From UBA2965 sp036526135 (GTDB lineage: Bacteria > Pseudomonadota > Gammaproteobacteria > Pseudomonadales > Azotimanducaceae), in the NCBI GenBank assembly GCA_036526135.1, contig DATCZA010000057.1, positions 1 through 64,000 on the forward strand: a DNA stretch of 64,000 nucleotides, in the 5' to 3' direction. Below, piece after piece: positions 1 to 8,848 of this stretch. The notes under the pieces are model-generated. The model worked only from the letters and a program-made list of their open reading frames with translations, did not search any database and had not been told where the DNA came from. The translations under genes were made by a program, and so were the position numbers. Within the stretch, counting starts at the first letter, position 1, and each line of letters starts with the position of its first letter.

Positions 1-377
1 GCCATCACCCTAATCTCCACTCGCGCGCCGGGAACGGCCAGTTCCGTGATTCCGATGGCGGTCCACGCCGGCCAGGGGGGCGAGATGATGTCGTCGCGTA
101 TCGCCATGAACGATGTCAGGTGCTCGTGAAGGTTCACGTGATAGGTCGTGGTTTCGACGATGTCGTCGTAGGAGAGCCCGGCTTCGGCCAGTATTCGGCC
201 AACGGCTGCCCAGGCGTTTCGAAATTCTTCCTGAGGTGATTCGGGAATCGAGCCGTCTGCACTGGTTCCGATCTGGCCGGAACAGATCAGAAGGCCCGAT
301 GCCCGGACGGCTGGGGCAAAATGGAATGCCTCGTAACTCCGCTTGTCCTGCTCGGGAAGAACGACATCTCGAGTCAT
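1..377 (-). CDS. RidA family (YjgF/YER057c/UK114) protein, 3' end beyond the window
   Basis: Translating the minus strand from the ATG at 377 gives about 125 residues of a RidA-fold protein. Landmarks are an early LLICSGQIG segment, a central AWAAVGRILAEAG helix and TAIGITELAVPGARVEI near the end, the usual layout of the family. RidA proteins hydrolyse reactive enamines/imines or have related deaminase roles in the cytoplasm; which role applies here is not visible. The start is preceded by a GAGG Shine-Dalgarno-like stretch. The last residues and stop lie off the left edge. It is divergent from the phosphatase gene starting at 498. Confidence 0.8.
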   Translation of the reverse strand, partial: MTRDVVLPEQDKRSYEAFHFAPAVRASGLLICSGQIGTSADGSIPESPQEEFRNAWAAVGRILAEAGLSYDDIVETTTYHVNLHEHLTSFMAIRDDIISPPWPAWTAIGITELAVPGARVEIRVM

Positions 378-497
378 GGCGCCACCCTCGACCGATAGTG
401 GGGGTGGCCCGATGATAAAGACGAGGGAGCGAACAGTACAACACTCGTACATAATCGGGTGTGGATCTTGATATCTGGATGGGAGCCCAACGACTCG

Positions 498-1340
498 ATG
501 CTTGAATATTCCGAGGCGCGGCAGATCAGTGATTCGGAGCGGGTCGAGTATCTGGAGTTCGCTCTGGGGCTGGCGGCCGCGGCTGGCTCTGCAATTCTGC
601 CGTTCTTTCGCGCCGGCGCGGGTGTGGAGAACAAACGCACCGATGGTGGATTCGACCCGGTAACGGAGGCCGATCACGCTGCGGAGCGCGTGATACGTGA
701 GCAGATTCTCGGCCGGTATCCCGAACACGGGATCTTCGGAGAAGAATTCGGTTTAGACGCGGGTAACGGTCTGACCTGGGTCGTTGATCCCATCGATGGC
801 ACTCGGGCGTTCATGAGCGGCCTTCTGCATTGGGGGGTGCTGCTGGCGCTGTTCGATGGCGAGCGTCCCGTCCTGGGCGTCATGCATCAGCCTTTTACCG
901 CAGAGTTTTTTGCGGGCGATTGCCACAACGCTCATTACCACCGGGGTGAAACCTCCCAGGCGCTCGAAGTCCGGGAGTGCAAGGGGCTCGGGCAGGCCGT
1001 TCTCGGCACGACGTCGCCGAAGCTTTTCACGTCGCCATTCGAGCGGCGGGGCCTCGACGCCATTGAAGAAAGGGTGAAACTCAGCCGCTACGGTGGGGAC
1101 TGCTATCTGTATGCGATGCTTGCCATGGGTCAGCTCGACATCGTCATGGATGCCGGCCTGCAGCCTTATGACGTTCAGGCTCTGGTGCCGATCATCGAGG
1201 GCGCTGGTGGGGTCGTGACCACTGCTCAGGGCGGTGACGCCAGCATGGGCGGGTTTGTGGTGGCTACCGGCAGCGCGGAGCTTCATGCAGAGGTGCTCGC
1301 GACCATCCGTGCGGGCAGTGAACTCGGCCCTGGTTCCTAG
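498..1340 (+). CDS. Inositol monophosphatase-family phosphatase (HisN-like)
   Basis: 280 residues with the complete IMPase metal site: GEE at 81-83, DPIDGT at 98-103 and a YDVQALVPIIEGAGG block around 224-238. The family uses Mg2+ to hydrolyse small phosphomonoesters. The sequence style (WVVDPIDGTRAF) is close to the HisN type of histidinol-phosphatase, but no histidine genes are nearby, so the substrate is open. I chose the ATG at 498; a GTG at 459 would add 13 residues of poor quality. Expressed divergently from RidA across 378-497. Two stem-loops follow the stop. Confidence 0.82.
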   Translation: MLEYSEARQISDSERVEYLEFALGLAAAAGSAILPFFRAGAGVENKRTDGGFDPVTEADHAAERVIREQILGRYPEHGIFGEEFGLDAGNGLTWVVDPIDGTRAFMSGLLHWGVLLALFDGERPVLGVMHQPFTAEFFAGDCHNAHYHRGETSQALEVRECKGLGQAVLGTTSPKLFTSPFERRGLDAIEERVKLSRYGGDCYLYAMLAMGQLDIVMDAGLQPYDVQALVPIIEGAGGVVTTAQGGDASMGGFVVATGSAELHAEVLATIRAGSELGPGS

Positions 1341-1365
1341 ATTCGAATCGAGTGGTTCAGATCAG

Positions 1366-1386
1366 CGGCCCGTCATCGACGGGCCG
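1366..1386. terminator. GC-rich hairpin after the IMPase gene
   Basis: Perfect 9-base inverted repeat CGGCCCGTC / GACGGGCCG around a 3-base loop, 25 bases after the stop at 1340. No T-run follows on either strand, so a classical intrinsic terminator is not proven; it may protect 3' ends or act with Rho. Confidence 0.4.
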
Positions 1387-1473
1387 GAATGTCGAGGGGA
1401 CGTCCGTGTCCTGATCGTCGGTTCGGCACGCCGGGCTGATGTGACCCGAAAACGCGACTAAACGGGTCGATCA

Positions 1474-1500
1474 GAGCGGACCGATACTGCTGGTCCGCTC
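1474..1500. terminator. Second stem-loop between convergent genes
   Basis: Perfect 9-base inverted repeat GAGCGGACC / GGTCCGCTC with a 9-base loop, midway between two converging genes. No poly-T on either side. It is a candidate bidirectional transcription end or RNA structure. Confidence 0.35.
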
Positions 1501-1652
1501 CTCGAGGGCCCGGCGCGAACCGGCTGGGGCCTCGAGCGTCTAGACTGCCACCGACCGCCTGCCGAAGTGTGACGACAATGTCGGGGTTTTGTAACCGTTT
1601 GGCGCAGTGCTCGGTCAACGTATCTGCGGTTCCTGGACCGTCACGGCAGAAG

Positions 1653-2531
1653 TTACGGCTCGAGATCCTCGAGGGAGGCCGGAAGTGGCCGTCCGCCGGC
1701 AGTGTAGTCGCCGTCGATGGGCACGATGGTGATATAGCCCTGCCGGAAGAGAAAGGTGTCGGCGTTTTCGATGTCCTGGCTCGGTTCTGCCCGGCCGAAG
1801 TCCGGGGCGTAGCGATCGGGGGCTGCCGCTTTGAAGCCCATTGAGTAGTAGGGCGCCTTTCCCTGGGCCGCGACTCGCACCCCCTTTACGGCTTCGGGCT
1901 CGAGCGGAGGATAGTTGACGTTCAGAGCAAGCTCGCCTTTAGACCAGGGCTGCGAAGCACAGAAGAGCCTCCTCACCAACCGGCTGGTGAACCCGGCGAC
2001 CGTCTTCAGATGACGATGGTTTTCCGGCGCGGCCTCGTCTTCGGCGATGGGATTCGTGCTCACGGCGATTCCCGGGATCGGTCTTGCCAGCGCCTTCATG
2101 GCGGCGATGGTTGCGCCCACGGTCCCGGAGATCACGGTTGCCGGCCCCAGATTTGCTCCCTCGTTGATCCCGGAAACGACCAGGTCCACAGGCTGCTCCG
2201 GGGGGAAGATGGCGGTCGCGCCGACCAGCACTGCCGTAGCAGGGCTCCCGGAGACCGCATAGACTTCGGTGAACTCCTCGTCCGGGATTCGGGGGGCCGC
2301 GATGAGGTCGATGGTGAGCGATGCGCTGCTGCCGCTGTAGTTGCGGTCCGGCGCGACCCGTCTGACGTTGTGCCCGCTGGCTTTTAGTTCGCGATGCAGA
2401 GCGATGATCCCGGGCGTATCGAACCCGTCGTCGTTGACGAGCAGTATGTTCAGCGGCCTGTCCGTGCACGGTTGGGCCGCGAACGCGAACATTGGTGACA
2501 GCAGAACAATTGCGAAGAATCGTCGGTACAT
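1653..2531 (-). CDS. surE: 5'/3'-nucleotidase SurE with predicted signal peptide
   Basis: 292 residues from the ATG at 2531. After a hydrophobic leader (residues 1-19, MYRRFFAIVLLSPMFAFA) comes the SurE start NILLVNDDGFDTPG with the metal-binding DD at 34-35, then NYSGSSAS and SGINEGANLG, all SurE active-site elements. SurE proteins remove phosphate from nucleoside monophosphates with a divalent metal and are usually cytoplasmic. The leader, ending in an AFA-AQ signal-peptidase-like site, argues that this one is exported to the periplasm. An in-frame start at 2597 exists but would bury the leader, so I prefer 2531. Divergent from the phosphoesterase at 2633. Confidence 0.85.
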   Translation of the reverse strand: MYRRFFAIVLLSPMFAFAAQPCTDRPLNILLVNDDGFDTPGIIALHRELKASGHNVRRVAPDRNYSGSSASLTIDLIAAPRIPDEEFTEVYAVSGSPATAVLVGATAIFPPEQPVDLVVSGINEGANLGPATVISGTVGATIAAMKALARPIPGIAVSTNPIAEDEAAPENHRHLKTVAGFTSRLVRRLFCASQPWSKGELALNVNYPPLEPEAVKGVRVAAQGKAPYYSMGFKAAAPDRYAPDFGRAEPSQDIENADTFLFRQGYITIVPIDGDYTAGGRPLPASLEDLEP

Positions 2532-2632
2532 GATGCAAACAGAGGATGGCCGCAGATCATCATGCCATATCTCGGTGACGGGTTTAGATCCGTTCACGGA
2601 GACTTCACGAGTCGGTGGCTAGTCTCGAACTC

Positions 2633-3373
2633 ATGGATGCCAACCAGTTGGACTACTCCCCCATTCGCCGCGCCGGCGTGATAGGCGACGTGCACGCCGA
2701 GCATGAGCGTCTGGCGGGGGCGTTGGAATGGCTCTCGGGCCAGGACGTGGACGTCATCCTGTGCACCGGCGACGTCGCCGACGGCGTCGGCTGCGTCAAT
2801 ACCGCCTGCAGGCTGCTCAGAGACGCTGATGTGCTGACGGTCGCGGGCAATCACGATCGATGGCTGCTGCAGGACCGCGTTCGGCACGTCGCGGACGCCC
2901 ACTTTCTGGCCGATCTGGACGATGAAAGCCGCGATTACCTGACTGCGCTGCCTCGTTCGAGGACTTTGAATACGGTCGCCGGACCGCTCCTTTTGTGTCA
3001 TGGGGTGGTGGAGAACGATCTCGCGAAGGTCTGGCCCGGCACGGAACGTTCGCCGATCGAGCGTAGCACGGAGATGGACGATCTGGTTGCTGCGAGCACG
3101 CACCGGTTTGTGGTCAACGGACACATGCACTACCGGGTGCTGATCGACTTTGAGGGTGTGGTCCTCGTCAACGCCGGCACCATCAGAGGGCCTTTCTCCG
3201 GCGTCACCGTGATCGATTTCGAAGGAGATTTCGCGGCGGCCTACGAGCGTGATGGCAATGGGCGGGCGCACCGCGTTGCGGAGCACGAGCTGACCCGCAA
3301 TGGGGAGCGAAGGATCTGGCGTGACACGCAGGAATTTGACGGTTCCTGGCAGCCGGTTACCCTGCACCCTTAG
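2633..3373 (+). CDS. Calcineurin-like metallophosphoesterase
   Basis: 246 residues carrying the full metallophosphoesterase motif series in order: GDVHAE near residue 18, GDVADG near 46, GNHD near 72, CHGVVEND in the middle and NGHMH near 162. These residues bind the two-metal centre. No signal peptide is seen, so it is cytoplasmic. The substrate cannot be told; YfcE-like or protein-phosphatase-like roles are both possible. Start choice is uncertain: GTG at 2615 would add six residues and neither site has a clear ribosome-binding site. Confidence 0.8.
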   Translation: MDANQLDYSPIRRAGVIGDVHAEHERLAGALEWLSGQDVDVILCTGDVADGVGCVNTACRLLRDADVLTVAGNHDRWLLQDRVRHVADAHFLADLDDESRDYLTALPRSRTLNTVAGPLLLCHGVVENDLAKVWPGTERSPIERSTEMDDLVAASTHRFVVNGHMHYRVLIDFEGVVLVNAGTIRGPFSGVTVIDFEGDFAAAYERDGNGRAHRVAEHELTRNGERRIWRDTQEFDGSWQPVTLHP

Positions 3374-3401
3374 AGGCGCGCCGCGAGGCCGTCCCGTTGC
3401 C

Positions 3402-3998
3402 TCAGTATCCCGAGGCGGCCGGGCGAGCGGCTAACTCGGCCAGCGTCGTGACGATGAGCTTCCTCTCCGCGCGCTTGACTCGCTCCTCGAGCACCTCCGC
3501 CGTGTCGTTCTTTTCGACAGGCACTCGAACCTGGGCGAGAATGGGCCCGGAGTCATATGCTTCGTTCACTACGTGCACGGTGGCGCCCGATTCCGTCTCA
3601 CCCGCCTCGATCACGGCCTCGTGAACCCGTTGGCCGTAGAATCCCTGCCCGCCGAACTTTGGAAGAAGTGCAGGATGGGTGTTGATGATCCTGTTCCTGA
3701 ACCGACCGAGCATGCGCGGGCCTAGCCTCTTCATGTAGCCGGCCAGAAGGACCCAGTCTGCGTTCGCTTCTTCCAGCGAACGGACGATGGCGGCGTCGAG
3801 CTCATCGGGATCCCGATGGGTATGGGCGCTCAGGTGAAGGGTTGCGATTCCGTGGCGGCTCGCGCGTGCCAGCGCCTGGGATCTGCTGTTGTTGCTGACC
3901 ACCAGCACCAGCTCCGCGGGCAGCGTTCCGTTCTCGATGGCGTCAATGACCGCCTGGAGAATCGATCCGCCGTGAGATGCCAGGGCCGCGATGCGCAT
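3402..3998 (-). CDS. purN: Phosphoribosylglycinamide formyltransferase PurN-like
   Basis: 198 residues of the formyltransferase fold. The catalytic triad is visible as N106 and H108 in INTHPALLPKF and D149 in AYDSGPILAQ, and the N-terminal GGSILQA loop matches the substrate loop of PurN. PurN transfers formyl from 10-formyltetrahydrofolate to GAR in purine synthesis. The ATG at 3998 overlaps the stop of the upstream MaoC-like gene by one base (TGATG), so the two are translationally coupled. Unlike the usual case purM is not adjacent, so a different formyl acceptor is possible. Confidence 0.8.
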   Translation of the reverse strand: MRIAALASHGGSILQAVIDAIENGTLPAELVLVVSNNSRSQALARASRHGIATLHLSAHTHRDPDELDAAIVRSLEEANADWVLLAGYMKRLGPRMLGRFRNRIINTHPALLPKFGGQGFYGQRVHEAVIEAGETESGATVHVVNEAYDSGPILAQVRVPVEKNDTAEVLEERVKRAERKLIVTTLAELAARPAASGY

Positions 3999-4771
3999 CA
4001 GGCCGCCACCTTGAATATTGCGGTGTGAAAGATCTCCGTGGTGAGTTCCCTGCCTCTGCGGTACGCCACGTACAGCCTCAGGAACTCGTGGCCCTTCCTG
4101 CGCCATTTCTCCATGAGCGTGGCCCTGACTTCCACGGTATCGCCAACCTTGACAAGCGCCCGGTGCCGGACATCGGAGCCAACATGAATCCATGCTGGCA
4201 TTGCGTACTCCCTCGTGAGTGCCCGATTGGCAGTGCTGAGAAGCCAGTGGGGGTGAGCGCAGAGGCGATAGATGGGCAGATGGTCGGCAACCTCAGCGGC
4301 GTACTGCGCATTGCCGTCCTCGGTGATCTGCCAGTGCCACGGCTCGAACGTTTCGTTCTCGACCACCGCCTCCCAGCTGATTTCCGCACGTTCCGCGGTT
4401 CTGCGGGGCTCGTCGAGCACGGCGGCGGTGACCGGCTCCGGCATATCTCGCGGTTGCTCGGTATGAAGCTCCGCCAGCAGGGTGCCGGCGTCATTGCGGC
4501 AGCTGACGAGCAACGCGGACCCTCGGCTTTCGCAGTCCAGATGAAGTCTGTCCCCGTCGTAGGCCGGCTTCAGGAACCGCACCGAGCTCACCGACCGGCC
4601 GAGCCAGTCCTCACCCAGACGCTCCACCACGGGATGCGTCAGGTGCCCGTAGACGGCGACGCCCGGGACGAGGGCACCGGTAAAGCCATAGCGTTGCGCG
4701 ACCTCGTCGCTGTGGATCCTGTTCTCGTGAGCCTGGGAGAAATTTCTCGCCACGACCTCGTAGGTGGTCAT
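3998..4771 (-). CDS. Double hot-dog MaoC-like acyl-thioester protein
   Basis: 257 residues. The N-terminal half resembles a MaoC-type hot-dog domain: ENRIHSDEVAQRYGF (residues 16-30) then LVPGVAVYGHLTHP (35-47) parallel the enoyl-CoA hydratase region with H20 in the catalytic His position. The residue five before it, normally Asp in R-specific hydratases, is His15, so hydratase activity is doubtful and a thioesterase or binding role is possible. The C-terminal half (VGDTVEVRATLMEKWRRKGHEF) looks like a second hot-dog. It is the first gene of a two-gene operon with purN. Confidence 0.6.
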   Translation of the reverse strand: MTTYEVVARNFSQAHENRIHSDEVAQRYGFTGALVPGVAVYGHLTHPVVERLGEDWLGRSVSSVRFLKPAYDGDRLHLDCESRGSALLVSCRNDAGTLLAELHTEQPRDMPEPVTAAVLDEPRRTAERAEISWEAVVENETFEPWHWQITEDGNAQYAAEVADHLPIYRLCAHPHWLLSTANRALTREYAMPAWIHVGSDVRHRALVKVGDTVEVRATLMEKWRRKGHEFLRLYVAYRRGRELTTEIFHTAIFKVAA

Positions 4772-4923
4772 CTGTGGCCCTCTGTGCCGATGGATGCGTT
4801 GCCGCAACGTCTGCTGATCATACCTCTGAAGCTCTAGGTCCGTTAGGCAGATCTGTCTGTGATGGGTCGGCTGCGGCGCAGTCAAGGTCGATCCGGGTGG
4901 TGAAAGCGCATTATAGTGCGGCG

Positions 4924-5856
4924 ATGAATGGTGATGCTTCAGTGGCGGCGCTGCGCGGCGTGCGCCTGGTGGTCGTGACTGGCAAGGGCGGCGTGGGCAA
5001 GACGTCGGTGGCTGCTGGGATCGCGAGCGCTTCCGCCAGGTCGGGGCTCAGAACCGTTCTCGTCACCCTCGACACCGGAGATACCAGGCATCCGCTGCTC
5101 GACGTTCCCCTCGAGTATCAGCCCTATCAGGCGGCCCCGCGGCTTTCCGTTTCGCGGCTGGACGCGCTCGAGGCAGTGCGGGAGTACGTCCGGCGAAACA
5201 TGCCGTTCTCGTCGCTCTACGAGAACATCTTCGACGGGCACGCGTTTCGTAATTTTGCTTCGGCAGCACCCGGCTTCGAGGAGCTCATGTCTCTCGGCAA
5301 GCTCTACGAGCTCTGCACCAGCGGGGAGTTCGATCGGGTGGTTTTCGATGCGCCCGCCACCGGTCACATGAAGCTTCTGCTGGACGTGCCTGGGGCCACC
5401 TTGCGGGCCGTGCACGTGGGACCGCTGAACCACAACGCGGGCAAGATTCAGGACCTGCTGCTGGACGGCTCGCGGACGCGCGTCGTCATCACCACCCTCG
5501 CGGAAGAGATGGCGGTGGAGGAGGCGATGGACCTCGAGCGCTGCTGCCGTAACGATCATCGCATGGCCGTAGGCCCGATTGTCGTCAATCGCTTGGTGCC
5601 TGAGCGATTTTCAGTCGAGGAGATCGCGGCGCTGCAGAGTATGGAGGCGAGCACGCTGGAGCTGCGCGAAGCGGTGGCGGCTGTGGTTGCCGAGCATGCC
5701 GAGCAGCGATCTCAGGAGGAGGCGTTGCGCGCGCTGAGTGCGGCCGGCAGCGACGTCGTGTCCGTGCCGCGCATCGTGCAGGCATGCTTTGACCCGGCGG
5801 CTTTCTTGGAAGCGCTGGAGGCTCACCTGATGCCCCTGTTCGGTAACGCGGCATGA
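4924..5856 (+). CDS. ArsA/Get3-family ATPase, first of a pair
   Basis: 310 residues beginning with the deviant Walker A motif GKGGVGKTS at residues 20-28, followed by a TLDTGDTRHPLL switch I region and a DAPATGHMK switch II at 142-150. This is the ArsA/Get3 subgroup of SIMIBI ATPases. Members pump arsenite with ArsB or handle hydrophobic proteins; no ars genes are nearby. No metal-binding Cys motif is visible. The ATG at 4924 is chosen because upstream sequence does not resemble the family. The stop overlaps the start of the next ArsA-like gene by four bases (ATGA), so the products are probably made together as a heteromer. Confidence 0.82.
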   Translation: MNGDASVAALRGVRLVVVTGKGGVGKTSVAAGIASASARSGLRTVLVTLDTGDTRHPLLDVPLEYQPYQAAPRLSVSRLDALEAVREYVRRNMPFSSLYENIFDGHAFRNFASAAPGFEELMSLGKLYELCTSGEFDRVVFDAPATGHMKLLLDVPGATLRAVHVGPLNHNAGKIQDLLLDGSRTRVVITTLAEEMAVEEAMDLERCCRNDHRMAVGPIVVNRLVPERFSVEEIAALQSMEASTLELREAVAAVVAEHAEQRSQEEALRALSAAGSDVVSVPRIVQACFDPAAFLEALEAHLMPLFGNAA

Positions 5857-6968
5857 GTGCCGCGCTCAAGCTGGAAGGCGTCGTTGCGGATCGGCGGATA
5901 ATCATCTGCTGCGGCAGCGGCGGTGTGGGCAAAACCACGACCGGGGCGGCGCTTGGAGTGCTTGCGGCCCAGCTGGGCAGATCAGCGCTGGTCATGACCA
6001 TCGATCCGGCGCATCGGCTGGCTCAAGCCATGGGCCTGCAGGCGTTGGGGCACGAACCTGCGGAAATTGCGCTGGAAGCACCCGGCAGGCTGTCGGCCAT
6101 GATGCTCGATACCAAACACACCTTCGACCGGCTGGTGGAGCAATACGCGCCCAGCGGTCAGGTCAGAGACGCCATTTTCGCGAACGAGTACTACCGCCAG
6201 CTCTCCTCGACGCTCGGAGGGTCCCGGGAACTCGTGGCCATGGAGCGCGTTCTCGAAGCTGCGACGGAGGAGGACTACGATCTGCTGATCGTCGACACGC
6301 CGCCTGCTCACCATGCGCTGGACTTTCTCGACGCGCCGCGGCGTCTGATCGACCTGATAGACGGTTCCCTGACGAACTCGCTGCTCAAGCCTTACGGCAT
6401 GGCTGCGCGGGCGCAGTTCAACCTGTTCCGGCAGTCATCTGCGGTCACTCTCAAGTTTCTCGAGCGCTTGACCGGTTTCGAGATGCTGGCCGATCTGTCG
6501 GAGTTCCTGCTGGCGTTCTCCAGCATGTTCGACGGTTTCAAGGAGCGGTCCCATCGCGTCATGGAGCTCATGCGTGAGTCGGGGACGACTTTTCTGCTGA
6601 TCTGCGCGCCGGAGGAAGGGAGCCTGGAACAGGTGGAACAGTTTCGCTCGCGTCTGGAGAAGGATTCACTGGATATCTGCGGCGTGCTGGTGAACCGGGT
6701 GCACCTGATGGACCCGCGGGCGGGTGATCTCGATGACTCGGTGCTTGCCAGGATCGCCAGCCTGGACGTCGCCGAACCGCGCGGTGCTTTCCTGGCCGAG
6801 CGAGTCGCGGCGGCCTATGAGGATCGACGCACCATGGCAAGGGCAGACGCCGGCGTGATGGCAGACCGACTCGGAGAAGACCTGCCGGTGCAGGCCGTGC
6901 CACATTTCCATCGGGACCTGCACAGCATGGCGGATCTTCAGGCGTTCGCAGAGACCGTTCGGAACTGA
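5853..6968 (+). CDS. ArsA/Get3-family ATPase, second of a pair
   Basis: 371 residues with P-loop GSGGVGKTTT at 21-30, switch I TIDPAHRLAQAMG and switch II DTPPAHHALDFLD. It is longer than its partner and has the hydrophobic, Met/Phe-rich middle (roughly 190-230, GFEMLADLSEFLLAFSSMF) expected of a Get3-like client-binding region. Known paired ArsA-like ATPases occur in actinobacteria; the arrangement here is alike. Start overlaps the preceding stop (ATGA). It converges on dctM with a one-base gap. Function in detail is inference. Confidence 0.82.
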   Translation: MSAALKLEGVVADRRIIICCGSGGVGKTTTGAALGVLAAQLGRSALVMTIDPAHRLAQAMGLQALGHEPAEIALEAPGRLSAMMLDTKHTFDRLVEQYAPSGQVRDAIFANEYYRQLSSTLGGSRELVAMERVLEAATEEDYDLLIVDTPPAHHALDFLDAPRRLIDLIDGSLTNSLLKPYGMAARAQFNLFRQSSAVTLKFLERLTGFEMLADLSEFLLAFSSMFDGFKERSHRVMELMRESGTTFLLICAPEEGSLEQVEQFRSRLEKDSLDICGVLVNRVHLMDPRAGDLDDSVLARIASLDVAEPRGAFLAERVAAAYEDRRTMARADAGVMADRLGEDLPVQAVPHFHRDLHSMADLQAFAETVRN

Positions 6969-6969
6969 C

Positions 6970-8319
6970 TCAGCTGTAGGCCTGGGCCGGAAGCCAGGTA
7001 ACGAGCGCCTTCCAGTTGAAGATGATCAGCAGGCCGATCAGCTGAAGAACGATGAACGGCACCACGCCCCGGTAGATGGTCCGAACGTCCACTCCCTCCG
7101 GTGCCACGCCTTTCAGGTAGAAGATCGCAAAGCCTACCGGCGGGGTTAGAAAGCTGGTCTGCAGGCAGACGGCGAACAGGATCGTGAACCAAACCGGATC
7201 GAACCCCAGCCCCGTGACCACGGGCGAAACCAGCGGCAGGATGATCAGCGTGAGCTCGATCCAGTCGAGAAAGAACCCGAGTACGAAGGTTGCCAGCAGT
7301 ATGCAGATCAGGATGCCCGTGGCTTCGAAGGGCAGGCTGAGCAGGGCGTCTTCGATGAGCTCATCTCCGCCGAGACCTCGCAGGACCAGCGAGAAAGCAG
7401 TGGCGCCGAGCAGCACGGCGAAGATGAAGGCCGTCGTTCGCGTGGTTTCCTGCAGCACGTTGGTCATCACCCCCTTGCCCAGCCGACGATTGATCCACGC
7501 GAGCAGCAAGGCCCCGGCCGCGCCCACGCCCGCCGCCTCCGTTGGCGTTGCGAGCCCGAAGAAGATGCTGCCGAGCACGGCCAGGATCAGAAAGGCCGGC
7601 GGCAGAATCGCCCTGATGAGACCCCACACGGCGGCCATGTCGATCGGTTCGTTTTCCGCGGCGGGGGCCGCTTCGGGGCGGATCATGCCGTAGCCGACGA
7701 GGTAGAGAATGTAGAGGCCGCCCAGCAGAACGCCGGGAAAGACGGCGCCCAGAAACAGGTCGCCGACGCTCATGGCCATGCGGTCGGCCATAAGCACCAG
7801 CATGATGCTAGGCGGTATCAGTATTCCCAGGGTGCCCACCGCGCAGACGGTGCCGGCGGCGAGCGCGCGATCGTAACCCTGCTTGAGCATGGCGGGCATC
7901 CCGAGCAGGGCCAGCAGCACCACGGAGGCCCCGATGATGCCCGTGGTCGCCGCGAGCAGAAGCCCGATCAGCGTCACCGTGATCGCAAGTCCTCCGCGCA
8001 GCCCGCCGAACAGTCGTGCAAAGCTGGTCATGAGCTGGTTGGCAATGCCGGACCGGTCCAGCAGCAGGCCCATGAAGATGAACATGGGCAAGGCGACCAT
8101 CACCCAGTTCTCCATCACGTTCCAGATCCGGTCCACGGTGATGGATGCGTAGTTCCAGTCCACGCCGATGGCGAGGTTGAAGTCCACATCCAGCACGATG
8201 GCGAATGCGGTGAAGAGGACGGCGAGCCCTCCGAGTATCCATGCCACGGGGAAGCCGGTGAAGACCAGGGCGATGAAGCTCACGAACATGAGCAGGGCGA
8301 GAATCTCGTTAGCCGGCAT
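6970..8319 (-). CDS. dctM: TRAP transporter large permease DctM
   Basis: 449 residues, almost entirely hydrophobic, with about a dozen membrane segments and DctM-typical stretches such as FTGFPVAWILGG near the start, IIGASVVLLALLGMPAMLKQGYDRALAAGT in the middle and LQTSFLTPPVGFAIFYLKGVAPE near the end. DctM is the sodium-coupled translocating subunit of tripartite periplasmic transporters in the inner membrane. It is the last gene of a dctP-dctQ-dctM operon and overlaps dctQ by 11 bases. Confidence 0.92.
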   Translation of the reverse strand: MPANEILALLMFVSFIALVFTGFPVAWILGGLAVLFTAFAIVLDVDFNLAIGVDWNYASITVDRIWNVMENWVMVALPMFIFMGLLLDRSGIANQLMTSFARLFGGLRGGLAITVTLIGLLLAATTGIIGASVVLLALLGMPAMLKQGYDRALAAGTVCAVGTLGILIPPSIMLVLMADRMAMSVGDLFLGAVFPGVLLGGLYILYLVGYGMIRPEAAPAAENEPIDMAAVWGLIRAILPPAFLILAVLGSIFFGLATPTEAAGVGAAGALLLAWINRRLGKGVMTNVLQETTRTTAFIFAVLLGATAFSLVLRGLGGDELIEDALLSLPFEATGILICILLATFVLGFFLDWIELTLIILPLVSPVVTGLGFDPVWFTILFAVCLQTSFLTPPVGFAIFYLKGVAPEGVDVRTIYRGVVPFIVLQLIGLLIIFNWKALVTWLPAQAYS

Positions 8320-8848
8320 GATGTTCGCTGTCCGAGTCCGGGTCGCTGAAGAAGAGAAAGGCCCACACTCGACTCAGCCGCGAAAGCACGGCCAGGAGCA
8401 GCAGCCCGAACCCGACGGGAAGCATCGCCTTCATCAGCCACCGCATCGGCAGGCCGCCGGGCGCCAGGGATACCTCGCTCTGCGTGAAGCTGATGGCTAC
8501 GAAGGGGACCGCGTAGATCAGGATGAGGGCGATGAACGGCAGCAGGAACAGGATGATGCCGTACAGCTCCAGCCAGGCCTGAAGTCTCGGGGAGAACCGT
8601 TCGTGCAGGACGTCGACGCGAATGTGGGCGTCCGCCTGGTAGGCGTACGCAAGCCCCAGGAGGAATCCGGCGGCGTAGATGTGCCACTGGATCTCTTCGA
8701 ACTCGATGCGCCCCTGGCCGAAGGCGTAACGCAGGGTCACGTTTGTGACGATGACGATCAGCAGCAGCAGCCACAGCCAGGAAGCCCATTGGCCGATGCG
8801 AACGAGCCAGGCATCCGCCCACCGTGAGAACGTGGTTTCAGGCAGCAC
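8309..8848 (-). CDS. dctQ: TRAP transporter small permease DctQ
   Basis: 179 residues with four hydrophobic segments (around 20-40, 52-72, 95-115 and 140-165) and the family signature FEEIQWHIYAAGFLLGLAYA near residue 50. DctQ forms the membrane core together with DctM. It begins directly after the dctP stop without a spacer and overlaps dctM. The IQWH form of the signature belongs to the TRAP group annotated for mannitol/chloroaromatic or keto-acid substrates; this assignment is inference. Confidence 0.88.
   Translation of the reverse strand: MLPETTFSRWADAWLVRIGQWASWLWLLLLIVIVTNVTLRYAFGQGRIEFEEIQWHIYAAGFLLGLAYAYQADAHIRVDVLHERFSPRLQAWLELYGIILFLLPFIALILIYAVPFVAISFTQSEVSLAPGGLPMRWLMKAMLPVGFGLLLLAVLSRLSRVWAFLFFSDPDSDSEHHAG

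Larger units (their letters stand above)
1341..1652. other. Convergent intergenic region with two stem-loops, no gene seen
   Basis: 312 bases between the stops of the IMPase gene and surE, which point at each other. Neither strand has a convincing coding frame. The region holds two inverted repeats (listed separately) and otherwise nothing I recognise. Confidence 0.6.

Noticed and set aside
5853..6968. Arsenical pump ATPase of an ars operon
   Set aside because: No ars genes or arsenic-binding cysteine motif are near.
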